From the NCBI GenBank assembly GCA_000969725.1, contig JXSR01S009946.1: a DNA stretch of 64,000 nt. One strand, 5' to 3'. Numbering within the stretch: the first letter of the stretch is position 1; each line of letters starts with the position of its first letter. The notes beneath the pieces were generated by a model. The model was not told the DNA's origin and ran no database searches. It saw only the letters and a list, made by a program, of their open reading frames with translations. The translations under genes and the position numbers were made by a program. Below are positions 1-11,255 of the stretch, in pieces. Source of the DNA: Ophiothrix spiculata. Its lineage: Eukaryota > Echinodermata > Ophiuroidea > Amphilepidida > Ophiotrichidae.

Positions 1-268
1 GACGGTCTTTGGCATGGACTTCAAAGGTTACACTAACCGAATCTGTTTTACTAGTCTAGTAATTTCAATAGAACAACACTAACAAACATTCCCATCAAGC
101 CGATAACAAGCACCAGAACAACAGCTCTATTGTGTTCTAATTTAGATTAAATCCCAACTCTTTACCTTTGGCGGTTACTTTTCTATTGTTTTTTTTTTTC
201 GACGGTCTTTGGCATGAACTTCAAAGGTTACACTAAGCGAATCTGTTTTACTAGTCTAGTCATTTCAA
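1..268. repeat. Direct duplication, two 68-bp copies 200 bp apart
   Basis: Bases 1-68 and 201-268 match with only three differences. The 132 bp between them end in a T-run. This may be the edge of a longer 200-bp tandem array that begins left of the window. No coding potential seen. Confidence 0.8.
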
Positions 269-442
269 GCTCATTAGTGTTACTTTATTTAAATATATTA
301 GAAGACAATTACAAGACTAAAAGCAAGCCATCCATGCCATTAAGACACATCATCAGGTTGAAATGTAGGTGTCTTCCGAGTGTTACTTAGGGATGGGTTT
401 AACGAACTTACCAATAACAATACCTAAATATAAAATTTTAAA

Positions 443-857
443 ATGTGTAGCTGTCCAGTCCGTATGAGCCGTAAACAAATGGTAAATGCAAGAAACTTCA
501 TTTTGCGCTACAGGCGAAAATACATGTCAAGGTCGTAATTTGCCTAAATTATTTTTTTAATAGATTCACAATCCTTTTGCCTACAACATACAAGCAAAGT
601 TTCAGTAAACAGATGATATGAAATAAATCTGCATATTTTTGAGATTTTTATATAGGGCTTCCTGATGTTTAAACGCGGTTATCTCAGTTATACTTTTTAT
701 TCCCTTACAAAGTTTGATGGACCATAACTTGACGTCTGGAAATCGAGTGAAGTTCATTGAGGTGTCATTTTAATTCTTATTACATGGTCTTTGCAAATAT
801 TTAAAGAGTGAAAAGAGGCTGAATTTACGGCTGGCTTGGGTTGAACGGTCACATATT
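443..857. mobile_element. MITE, ATATGTGACCG-type ends, copy 1
   Basis: About 415 bp that align along their whole length with 34832-35258; a third, inverted partial copy lies at about 39045-39140. The ends are imperfect inverted repeats (left ATGTGTAGCTGTCCAGTCC, right end reversed ATATGTGACCGTTCAACCC). The interior shares long stretches with copy 2, such as the segment around 'TTCATTTTGCGCTACAGG'. No ORF is shared. A non-autonomous DNA transposon is the best reading; I could not settle the target-site duplication, so the superfamily is open. Confidence 0.6.
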
Positions 858-2041
858 TGTTTGCCAAACATTTTTTCTGTCTGAAATTAAAATTAAAATG
901 ACTAAAAATATATTACGAAAGTAAATCACATGACAGTAGTGTTGTTGTTTAACAAGTGCTTAACAATCTTATTGTTATTAACCAAAGAATCTATCTTTGT
1001 TTCCTAGTCTTGAATGGTTATTTTAGAAATCATTTTCACCGACCATATTAAATCCTTACAATGACTGATAAATGCATGATTAAAACAAAAAAGTCAATTC
1101 GTATCACAGGTTTACAACACTCATTAATTGACTTCTCGACCAATCAGTTAGAGCAGTTATTAGTTCTGATGATAATAATTTCCTCTAATTGGTTACTGAT
1201 TACATTTGCTACAAAAAGGTATAACTTAATTAAATTGATAGCAGGTAATTGATGACACTAGAACTATAATAACACAATTATACGCCATGATTGCATTGAA
1301 ACAATAAGCTAGGCTATATGGCTTTTAGTGATTAATCTTCAGCATCAGAATCAATTAACACGATTATGTTCGAGTGAAGATAAAAGAGTTGATGTATTAT
1401 TTGTTATCATCTCCGTTGTGTTTTCAAGTCATTTGCTAATCAATCAATAAAAGTATATGTAGATCAATATTGTTAGATAATTAGTAAATAATAATAACTA
1501 TAGGTATATTGCACAATTGATTGCAACTCTTGAAGTTCTTTGAAAAAAGAAAATCGTCCATCGACTTGTTCTACTGCCGTCCAAGGACAGAAGATGGCAG
1601 AAGGACGCATGGGACACATTCATGTTTTTGAATTACGAAGAAAAAATATTAGTATACAAACTTGTAAGCATTCATATATTCTATCTGATTGTGTTCTATT
1701 GAAAAATAAACAATATTTGGACAATTTAGTTTTAATCCTTTTAAAATTGTCAATAATTAATCAATTAGCATGTCCCATACTTCCTTCTGTCACGGGCTTT
1801 CACGAAAATCCCTATATAATGCATTTTCAAAATGAAGGAAGCAAATTTTCAACTTGCAATATTTTCGACTTGTACTTTGTGCTAAAAACACATTTTGCAA
1901 ATGGTTTGGTCACATACTTCCTTTTGTAATCGGCGGGCAGTATAAGTATATTACATGAAATTGCTCTTAATATGAGGTTTATGACAGCTTGTTAGACTTC
2001 CACTGTTAAAACTCAAATATGTTCTGGCTATCCAGGTTTAA
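858..2041. other. AT-rich gene-poor stretch
   Basis: No gene recognised. A plus-strand open frame of 129 codons at 1540-1929 has no recognisable domain, is very rich in I, L, N and K as expected from AT-rich DNA, and has no convincing splice context, so I treat it as chance. Confidence 0.5.
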
Positions 2042-2568
2042 AGGGACTAGCCTAGATCCTGTCCGCTGATTTTCTGACTATGTTTTTGTTCACATGTATC
2101 GATAGTATATGATTATGATATCCTACCAGTAGTTTCCGCTGAATTTGTGTAACAGAGGAGAAAAATGAAATTATTTACCAGCTGTATTTTTTGTCTCCGG
2201 CGACAAAAAATGGATGAAAAAGTGTTTCTAGTTTTAAATCTTAAAAAGATCTTGTTTCTACACCTGTGATGGGTAAAAAAAAATATTTTGATAAAATTGT
2301 TTTCTCTTTTAATATGAATTAACTTATCTCCAAGAGCTTCATCTGATCTTCTATCTGGTAAATCCAGACGGAGGTACAAATTTAGGATTAAGAAACACTA
2401 GATAGTCACGCCACCATCACATATAGATATATTGTAAATCAATTCGCTGTCAATTTGAGCCATTTCTGTGTACATTTTTGTACTTTTCTGGATTTTACTA
2501 CAATTTTAAGCTTTATTAAAAGCATTTCCATAAGTTTTTAATTCTAAGTGGAATCTAGGTTAGTCCCT
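2042..2568. mobile_element. MITE flanked by TTAA (piggyBac/Kolobok-like target)
   Basis: Left end AGGGACTAGCCTAGATCC and right end (reversed) AGGGACTAACCTAGATTCC form an 18-19 bp inverted repeat with two differences. TTAA stands directly outside both ends (2038-2041 and 2569-2572). TTAA target duplication is known for piggyBac and Kolobok elements. No transposase remains inside the 527 bp, so it is non-autonomous. The superfamily is inferred from the target site only. Confidence 0.7.
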
Positions 2569-2831
2569 TTAATCAAGTATTATCATAGCTCCAAAGGTGT
2601 GCAAAATACCAAATAATGTGCATCATATTTATAAACCTATATAAAAACATAAATTCCCCTCTCCTTAAAGAAGAGAACAATTTCATTTCTTTACTTAGCC
2701 TATCCTAATTTCCTATTGCAATAACTCTTAGTAACTGTATAATAGGTGTGTGTGCTTGAAGACGGTAGTCATATCGGAATGCAACCCGACATGTACTGCC
2801 AAATATTCACCCAGGTTCTGTAGCTCATCTA

Positions 2832-3493
2832 CACTCTTAGAAGGCCGGGATCAAATATACGAGTAGTTTTCCGGATTATTTTATTTTGATCCTTTAAGGA
2901 TCACTTTTGATCCAACGTGGATCGTTTTGATCCTTTTTCGGATCAATATATACAAACGGATCAAATTCACCAGGATCATTTTTGATCCGGTTTTAGGATC
3001 ATTTTATTTTGATCCTTTTTGATTCCAATATCAAAGTTTTGATTCGTATTTCTGGTTTACTTTGATACGGAAAGGATGAGCTCATATTTGACACCGCGTT
3101 TAGATCTAACGTGATCTTTTGTCTCATATTTCACTACACCCCATATCCACTACATAGCCGGGAATGTATACAATTGTATAAATACGATGATTTCACCACA
3201 CTTGTTAACTGCCTGTACCGTGCCCGAGTGGTTAGAGCGATGGTCTCGTAATTACATGGTGTACGTGCGGCGTGGCAGCTAGCGTGGGTTCAAACCCTGC
3301 TAGGGTCACTTCAGTTAGATTTTTAGGCAGATCTTTTTTATAAGAAATATTTGATTCTTTTTTTCGGATCAAGAATTGTGATCCTTATTTTTGGATCACT
3401 TTAATCCTTAAAGGGTAAGCTCATATTTGATACCTAAAAAGGATCAAAATTGATCCTTTTTGTCTCATATTTGATCCTGGTTTTCTAAGAGTG
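2832..3493 (+). mobile_element. GATC-rich MITE carrying a tRNA-Thr-like unit, copy 1
   Basis: 662 bp bounded by inverted repeats starting CACTCTTAGAA, with TA on each side (2830-2831 and 3494-3495). The arms are packed with short palindromic GGATCA/TGATCC words, spaced every 10-25 bp, so the two halves can fold on each other. The centre (about 3214-3308) is a tRNA-like block with pol III A and B boxes. The second copy at 55661-56310 is inverted relative to this one and keeps the same order of parts, so the tRNA-like block belongs to the family and is not a chance insertion in one copy. No protein-coding frame. Confidence 0.8.
3214..3308 (+). ncRNA. tRNA-Thr(CGT)-like sequence inside the MITE
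   Basis: A-box-like TGCCCGAGTGG at 3221-3231 and B box GGTTCAAACCC at 3287-3297. The anticodon-loop region reads CTCGTAA, which matches a threonine tRNA with anticodon CGT. The acceptor stem pairs poorly and there are about 10 extra bases before the T arm compared with the copy at 55.9 kb, so it is not a working tRNA gene. An intact pol III promoter is plausible, but transcription is only inferred. Confidence 0.65.
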
Positions 3494-4642
3494 TAGACTA
3501 AGTGAAGGCAGTGTGTATTTTATAAAACAGCAAAAGTATTAATTAAAAAATGAACAAAAAAGGAACAACTTAAATTATTTTGAAATGCAGCTTCATTTAT
3601 CAATGTAAAAGAATGTAAATTAAGGCGGTTTAAGACAAACGGTAATCCTGATTTTTTAACCGTGCAGTAATGTGGTAATTACTAATTAAAACACGCTGGT
3701 CAATAGATTTCAACCAATTAGGATTGAGTTGCCCGCTTGAGTCGCTACACTTTGAACATCAAGAGTCAAGTAAATTCTAAGGTGTTTAAACTGCATGTGT
3801 GTAATTGTCATTTTTGATTACAGGACACAATTGAATAATATCGCGGTTCAAAGGAGCAAACATACTGCTCTGAACCACCTTACATGATTTGTGTGATTTG
3901 TGCAACTTATCAGATACTTAGTAAGTGACAGGTGTCCTTTTCCTCGATGGCCGGATGCAATTTTGATGTGTGGAACCGCATTATTTTCTAGAAATTATCA
4001 TACAATCTTGTATTACCTTATCGAAATTAATTGCAAAAATTTAATCAATCCATAGTTGACATTTTAACATGTCTAAATGTCTTGACTTATCTTATGTTTA
4101 TACGCACTTGATTGTCTTTAATTATTATATTCACGTCATAATAAAGCAACAAAGTATTCTCTTTTTTCCTTTAATTTCATTGTACACTAATTGTTTTATC
4201 TCAAAACCTATTGATCTCAAGGTTTTATGTGCAAAACATGTCTGGTTAATTTTGTTCACAAAAATGTAGACTTCTTTGCTTTTTGATTGACAGGTCTCTT
4301 TTGTGCGTTAAGATTAATTCGATACCTCTTTTGTCAATTACAATTTGTAAACTATTTGTAAACCACAGCCTTTCTCTGTAATGAGATAACTTACAAAACG
4401 TTTGAACAGACGTGTGCCTCATATTTTGTTAATTTAAAAAGTATCTATGCTACTCTTTACCAGCTATTGAATTTTCAAAAATCATCAATATAGATTATAT
4501 TTTGTTAAAGAAATAATGGAAAATTGAACAGATCATGCTGATAAAATACGAATAATAAAATCGAAGAGCCAAGTGAAAAGAACGAATAATGAAATAAAGA
4601 CAGAAAATGAAGGAAAGAAGAAAACATCTGAAAGGCTGTTAA
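3494..4642. other. No recognisable feature
   Basis: AT-rich sequence. A 66-codon plus-strand frame at 4069-4269 looks like chance. I see no repeat partner elsewhere in the window. Confidence 0.4.
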
Positions 4643-4967
4643 TTGAAATATTAAAAATGAAGCGCCCCTGTCACCCATGACCTTTGATTTTTGTTTTAGC
4701 TTACTGGGTTTGTTTCGGGAAGATAGTAATACCCTCCAAATGATTTGGCTTAAATATGCTTACTTTTTCTTTTATGGCCATTTGTTGAAGGGATCCCGAA
4801 TTTAATTCCTCGTGTATAAGTATAGGAAAGCATGCTTTTTATCTATTTTCAATGGCAAAATTGTTTTTGACAAAATACTCTTGAAAACACTTTCAGATAG
4901 GCACATTCCTTCATTTTGTGCTATTTATACTAAAAACCATTTTTGATCAAAATCTTATAGTATTGCT
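4643..4967. mobile_element. MITE, AGCAATACT-type, copy A
   Basis: Aligns with 7711-8038, sharing for example AATGATTTGGCTTAAATATG. The right end AGTATTGCT is followed by TTAA (4968-4971) and TTAA also stands at 4639-4642, but the left inverted repeat is eroded here. Non-coding. Direct orientation relative to copy B. Confidence 0.65.
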
Positions 4968-6643
4968 TTAACTTGAATTTTTAGAAATTTATTATATTCG
5001 TTTCCTTTATACTTTATAATTTACACTTACAAATTAGAAATCGAAATGGCTGTGTCCACTGCGTTTAATTATGACGGGTGAAGCCATTTTGTACCATAAT
5101 TTACACCAAACCATGTGAGAGATTTGTAAGATACTAAAGTAAATGGCTCATATGTACTTCCCTCCTAGAGAATCTAATAAAGGTAGCGAATTGTTGGCAA
5201 ATAAAATGACACCAATGTTACGATATGTCAATTATATCGTGAAGAAATACCGGTAACATGATCATAGGTTAGTTCTAAGGAACCATGATGGGCAATATGA
5301 TATCAGAAATTGCCTTCGATTATTATTAACTCTTCTTGCGAAAACATGTGGATTGTGAAAAGACAATAACCACATTAACTATCTAGACACATGGGATGTA
5401 AACTGCGATGTAATCTTTAATCTTCTAGAGCCTATGTGTGGCTTTTCTGGAAATATAGCCAGATCAAAGACAATCAATAGGTTAACAACTGAAACAATGA
5501 AGGGTAGACAATGTCATTTTTCCGGCAGCGCATTTTCCAGGGACTTTTAAAGAAAGCAGTCAAATAACGGACTTCTCTAAGAAAGTCACTAACTAACAAA
5601 CAATTTCTGTGATTGTACATGGTATAAATCCTAATTTACGCCTCTTATTACAGTTTCCCGTTAGAGTCCTCTGTAATCTAAGATTACGAACTCTGTCCAA
5701 TCACATCCTTTTTACCGTGTACTGCTGAAATGGTTTACACAGGACACAAAATAACGAAATGATTTCAAAGATAAACCATAAGAAAATTTACAATCGTAAA
5801 ATCTTAATGCTCTTTATCCAGTCGCTACACTCTAACGCCCCATAAAGATGGAATGCGCCGCCCTCGGGGCTTATCGGGATTGGCGAATCCAAATTATTGT
5901 TTTGCCAACCTTTCACAAAAGGATTTCTTCCCGACACAATCGGGATTTCACTTTATCTAGTGGATTTCACCAGTGATAAGTAAGCGTTAAGCTTAAACCT
6001 ATCTCTTCTCATACATTCCAAATACAAAGTCAATTGAGGTAGATTGAAGCTATAGATGTAATCTGCATAAGATTCAAATTTGGGTCGTACAAATGATGTT
6101 GTAAAGACAAAATAAACAAAGAGAAATATCAAAATCCTCCTAATTCACAGGTAATTGAATTTAGAACGGAAACATTAAAATCCATCGCGCTTTGATGTTC
6201 AGGGAATAGAATATACTATGTTCAGAAAATACGTAAATTTCAATACGTTATGAACTAAGGATTTAAGGGATTGATGGCAATACTGTTTCGGGAATTGGAT
6301 GAAAATGTCTTTTTCTTCTGGAGTAACAAGTAATCAACGTGTCTGCTTATGTTTATTTACTGCCAATACTTTGTAAGTAAAAAGATCAACGAAGGTGCGA
6401 TAGAAGTCGATTTCGACGTCTAATCTCGATCATTCTGAATATAACTAAAATTTCTAGGAAAGCTTTGAGGATAAGCAGTAAATTTTTACCTATAAATTAT
6501 GAATAATGAGTCATATAGTAGATGTCCTAGGTGCCTTTTTTTTTGCATATGGTTCGCCTTTTTTTAGGTCAATTTTAAATCAAATTAGACAAAGTTTTGC
6601 ATGTTTCTGTTTTGTTTTGTTTTATATTGGTTGTCATATACCC
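4968..6643. other. Unannotated DNA, one GC-richer island at 5820-5960
   Basis: No gene recognised. At about 5820-5960 the base composition rises and there are homeodomain-type and other short words (a CCATAAA word, GGGATT motifs). This could be a conserved non-coding element near a developmental gene, but nothing in the sequence alone proves it. Confidence 0.3.
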
Positions 6644-6647
6644 TTAA

Positions 6648-8038
6648 AGCAATCATCATCATCATCTTGCGGTCGCAACCGTGATGCAATTCACAACGCT
6701 CTGCCAGCAAATTCTGTCACCCATAAGATTTGGTAAATCTAGAGGATCTTGCTGGATATCTCTTGCAATCATATCAGTGTAGTTGAGTGGTCTTCTTCCA
6801 CGCTTTGGGCATGGAAGTCTCCAACAAACTAGATCCGATATCACTTGGTCCTTTGCTCGAAAACAGTGGCCTGCAAAGCGAGCCCGACGTTGGGCAACGA
6901 TGGAAGAAATAGGAGGTACGCCACTGTATATTTCAGCCTTTGTTTTGTGATCTCGCCAGGAAATATTCTGAACTCTCATGAGAAGTCTGGTATAAGTGCC
7001 ATCAAGGCGGTCTTGAAATTCCTTCTTCATGGTCCATGTTTCAGCTCCATAGAGAAGAATGCTCTCTACACATGCTCTAAAAAAGGCAAGCTTTGTGGAT
7101 GTGGAGATACCAGACTGCCAGATGTAATGAAGTTTATTGCAGGCATTCCATGCTTGAGCTTTACGAGTGAGGAAGTCTTTTTTGCTATCTGCTACATATG
7201 ACCCGAGATATCTAAAATCATTTACCTCCTTGAGTTCAGTACCATTCCTTGAAAGAATGGATTGATGGAAAGTGTTCTCATTGACAGTCATATACTCCGT
7301 CTTCTTAGCATTGAGAAAAAGACCAACTCTAGCAGCAGCATCTTCCAGGCACAACAACAATTCTTGTGCATCGCACAGCTGGTTAGCAGCAATTGCAAGA
7401 TCGTCTGCGTAGTCAAGGTCTGTGACATGGATGCCAAGTTGGCTCTGATGGTAAGTCCTTTGACACTGATAGAGTCAAGAGATTGCCTGAGTACGTAGTC
7501 TACAACAATCACAAAGAGGTACGGTGCCAAGGTGTCTCCTTGGAGGATGCCAGCAGTAGTTGGAAAGTGTTGGGTGGGCCCATCCATGCTCTGTACAAAA
7601 GATGTTGGGTTTTCATACATGGTAGCAATGGCCTTGACTATTTCATCTGGAATGCCATAGTTGAGGAGAATATGCAAGCAATACTTTAAAAATAATACTA
7701 TAAAAAGTGTTAGCGCCCCCTATCACCAATGGCTTTGAATTCTGTTTAGCTTATTGAGTTTTGGTTTGGGTAGATATTAATACCCTCCAAATGATTTGGC
7801 TTAAATATGCTTACTTTTTCTGTTATGGCCATCATTTTGTTGAATTAATTTGGGATCCCGAATATACTTCAACATGTATTAGTATGGGAAAGTATGCATG
7901 TGCTTTTTATCTATTTATCTGTGGCTAAAGAATTTTTCGACAAAATACCCTTGAAAATACTTTAAGATAGTCACATTCCTTCATTTTAAGCTGTTTTTGC
8001 TATCAACCCTTTTTTGATCCAAATATTATAGTATTGCT
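6648..8038. mobile_element. MITE, AGCAATACT-type, copy B (split by a LINE)
   Basis: Outer TTAA at 6644-6647 and 8039-8042. The left terminal repeat AGCAAT is cut off from the rest of the element by the LINE at 6654-7675; removing the LINE and one target duplication gives AGCAATACTTTA, matching the reversed right end AGCAATACTATA. The body 7711-8038 is homologous to copy A. This order shows that the LINE came later than the MITE. Confidence 0.7.
6654..7675 (-). mobile_element. 5'-truncated LINE (RTE/Proto2-like reverse transcriptase)
   Basis: Minus-strand reverse-transcriptase remnant. From 7677 down to about 7440 one frame reads an RT core with AGILQGDTLAPYLF (palm motif). A single-base shift near 7430-7450 moves to the frame that reads DLDYADDLAIAANQ (the catalytic YADD box, intact) and goes on for more than 230 codons through the thumb and C-terminal part (FRYLGSYV, LLYGAETW, RRARFAGHC) to a stop at 6662-6664. 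The 3' end runs into an (ATG/GAT)n tail at 6652-6666. It is flanked by a 7-bp duplication AAGCAAT (6647-6653 and 7676-7682). Upstream RT motifs and the endonuclease are missing, so it inserted truncated. The clade call rests on motif wording I know from invertebrate elements and is tentative. Confidence 0.85.
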
Positions 8039-8918
8039 TTAAGTTGATGTCTCTAGTATTTAAAAGTTCTAAAAAGTGATTTTAATGGGTTGGTCACAAG
8101 ATTTGAAATGTATAACTAAAGGTATAGGCCCTAAGTAAAATAAAAGCAAAGATAGGTTTAAAAGTGACTCTGTTGATACCAGGTGCCAGAAGGGATGTAC
8201 AGAATTGTCGTTCAAATTGGCGTGAAAATCATATCAAATCATATCATGCAGGCAGCCTTATGAAGGGCTATTCTAGGTCCTCATTGCATGCTTGAAAAAG
8301 GTGTTCAGCCCAGACCCAAGGGAGATGAACATTTTCATTCCCTGACTTTTTCTATTATTTATATTTCCCCGGGGGTTAACACTTTACGCGATAATAAGCC
8401 GTTCTACATGATTTATGATTTATTTGTTTGCCGCTACATTATCACACAATTCTTGCTAAAGATTTCACGAAGGGCAAAATTTAATTACGATCTAATAGTT
8501 GATAAACTATTTTTTTTTATTTCAGATAAATGAACAGGAAACTAGGGTGGTTATCGGAGTAAAGCCCGACTGAGCCTGTGTGTTCAGATGTATCGACTTG
8601 AAAAGATGTTCTATATCGTTGTGTACATTCCAGAAGACTCTGCTAAACTTTGTTATAAAGTTTATGACGTCAGATTTGGTTTTTACTAATATGTTTTGGG
8701 AGGGGCATGACTTGTTTTGCAACTTATGCATAGGCGTGTGAGTCTTATGATTGATGTAGTGATTCAGGTATACGTAGATATTGTAGCCATATATGAATGC
8801 CGTTGAAGTTTCATCAAAACTGAATGATGAAAACACTGTGTGTTTCAGTGTTGAATATTCAATGTTCACTTGGGAAAGCAGGTTGCCAGGTAAAAGGTAA
8901 AAAAGAACATAAAAGAAG

Positions 8919-9450
8919 TAGAAGGAGACGAGCTAAGCGATTTTAATCAATATGTTATGTAGTTCTATTCAACTGATGAATATTTGAAAAGTTTCAAGTA
9001 AATATCTCCTTTCTTACAGAAATGTAAAAATTGCTTGTTACAGGTTTCTAAAGTTTAGAATTGAGCATTAAAAATCGACAAAAGTTAACCATTGAGACAC
9101 CAACAACCGACATATGCATCTTCAACCTGACATTGTTGAAATCTGCAGCCCAATTATTTTCATGCTACTTGAAAGAGTAGTCTTTTTTGAGTCTTGACAC
9201 TCTTTCTTTGTTAATTTTGTTAGGTGTAGCGTCTGGAAGAATCCCTTTTGAAGGTTATGTCAGACTAGTATATTGTTTCTTCAGTTTTCAAGGTACAAAT
9301 CAAGTCTAAGAAACCTTTAATTGACCAGTTGTAAATTTCTATATAATAAAAACGAACTTTGTTTATTTACTTGAAACGTTCCAAGCATTCGTAAATTGAG
9401 TTGAAATATATAACATATTAGAGAGACTTACATAGCTCGTCTCCTTCTAA
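8919..9450. mobile_element. MITE with ~95-bp terminal inverted repeats
   Basis: The left end GTAGAAGGAGACGAGCTA and the reversed right end GTTAGAAGGAGACGAGCTA match, and similarity continues about 95 bp inward with gaps, to a shared GTTTCAAGTAAATA. No open frame. No clear target-site duplication. A non-autonomous DNA element is likely. Confidence 0.6.
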
Positions 9451-10828
9451 CTCAGGCCACACACTGTTATTACCCGTTGTATAAGGCAATATACCTGAAC
9501 AGTAGTTAGAATAAGAGGTAAAACAACATAAAACAGCATTTAATGCTATATGTGTGAGTAGGGACATTATTTTGAATGTGGGCAATAACTAGCATAATAT
9601 ATCTGCGATCGGTTAGAAGTTTAATAACTCTCAAGAGTTACTTGGGTGATACTTTCAATACTTTTTAATTGTTATGATACAAACTGAAATCCCTTTAGTG
9701 GTGATTTTTTATATGAATGGATAAACTGAATTTAGAAAAGTCGGTCAATTGATAAATATTGAGGAAGTAAACCAGCAAAAAGCAGCGATGCAATATTATT
9801 TAGGAACTTGTGTCTGTTCAAGAATTTAATGTAATAATTATCTTAATGTTGAAAACGGGTTTAATTGACGGAGCAATTGTTTCTTTTTCGAAAAGCAATA
9901 AGTAAATTTGCAAATTTTCACATGCAGGAAGGTGATAATTTTTCTGCCATGGTTGTTTAGATTTCCCATAGGATGCCTCTCAAGCTCCTAGAAATATGTT
10001 TAATGTTTCAAACAATGGATGATAAACATTTGCAAATCTTGATCGACATGTGACATATACCTTTAACGAAACGTTTAGGCCATGTTATATTATTTTGACA
10101 TAACTGTTAGAGATAGTTTTCGATTAAAATACTAATCTTTCCCGAGTTATTAAGCTTCATTACTTAATGGGCCTTGGAGAACGTATTAGGAGATCAATAT
10201 CGTCTCAAAATGAACACTGCCATCCCAGTTGTTGTTGTTTTTTCTTTGAATCTGGTTTAATTGATCCGTGAAGACAAGTACGTACAAATCTTTTATTCTT
10301 CTCAAGAGAAAAGTGTTTTAAAAGATTTAATTTATTATAGTGATTAAGCAATACACTTTGTCGGCAAAGAGTTATCTTTGTTTTTTCTTTATGCATCATC
10401 TTTTATCCGTATACTAATTTATTCGGGCAGTATAATATTCCTCTTAAAAATGAGGACTTACCCATCCTATTTATACCCTCAATATTCGGTCTCAGTAAAA
10501 AGGCATAATTTCAATATGGGAATAATATTTCCAAAAATGTATTCAAATTATACAAGTAATCGTTTACTTTTTGAAAATTTGAATGTCTACTTTCTAATAA
10601 TAGTTATCATCTTTTTTAACTTGTATCAAAGTTAGACCAAATGCCATCATGTGAAACTGTTTATAAAACTATCTTCAGAAAAGCCAAAAGAGGCTACTGT
10701 TTTTCGAAAATATGTGATTGGGTATTTCATGTTTATTGCAGGAGTCTACAAAATCATACATGACACACCATATTGTGGCATACATGAAGAGGGATGTATA
10801 TATAAATCATACATTAGTAGTCAAAACG
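9451..10828. other. No recognisable feature
   Basis: AT-rich sequence. Small open frames at 10205-10399 and 10378-10635 have no domain or splice support. Confidence 0.4.
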
Positions 10829-10931
10829 AAAAGTATAATTCAGAGACTCTACTCTCTCGAAAAGTATAATTCAGAGACTCTACTTTTTTCTCGGTTTGAC
10901 ATATTCAAAATTATGTCAAACCGAGAAAAAA
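10829..10931. repeat. Short tandem duplication followed by a perfect 20-bp hairpin
   Basis: The phrase GAAAAGTATAATTCAGAGAC occurs at about 10829 and again at about 10859. Directly after it stand two perfect 20-bp inverted arms, 10884-10903 and 10912-10931, with an 8-base loop. No TSD visible. It could be the remnant of a small foldback element. Confidence 0.7.
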
Positions 10932-10961
10932 CATTTGGTCATATCTTATACATTGTTGTTT

Positions 10962-11255
10962 GTCATGTGATCGTTAGAAGTACGTTTAATACGTTACCGG
11001 TATTGTGTGTTCCTAAGGGCTCTGTCACACATCACGAAACGTGTAAATAACGAACTAATAACGTACACTGGTTTGGTAATCGATATACATGTATTTCCAA
11101 ACCAGCTACGTTATAAGTACGTTATAAGTACGTTTCGTGATGTGTGATAGAGCCCTTAAGTATACGTTTAATTCGATATCCATACGGTGGTGATCCGTTT
11201 GGCACACGGTCAGCATATGAAACTTTTGTAAGTTATTTGTACGTTTATGCTCTAT
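10962..11255. mobile_element. Relic of a CGTAC-rich MITE, interrupted by a smaller MITE
   Basis: The parts 10962-11012 and 11161-11255 align, in order, with the reverse complement of the element at 18703-18965 (shared words TACGTTTAATTCG and CATACGGTGGTG). Between them lies the hairpin MITE 11013-11160. A further fragment of the same family is at about 27568-27625. Confidence 0.6.
11013..11160. mobile_element. Hairpin MITE (GGGCTCTGTCACACATCAC ends), nested
   Basis: About 148 bp, almost a full inverted repeat: the left arm begins TAAGGGCTCTGTCACACATC and the right arm is its reverse with few changes; the loop is around CGATATACATG. It splits the older relic around it. A half copy of the same hairpin sits at about 14433-14497 in the NK1 intron. 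Confidence 0.7.

Noticed and set aside
1540-1929. 129-codon open frame on the plus strand
   Set aside because: No domain, composition expected from AT-rich DNA, no splice or promoter context.
3214-3308. A functional tRNA-Thr gene
   Set aside because: Acceptor stem does not pair, spacing differs between copies, and the block lies inside a transposon; called tRNA-like only.
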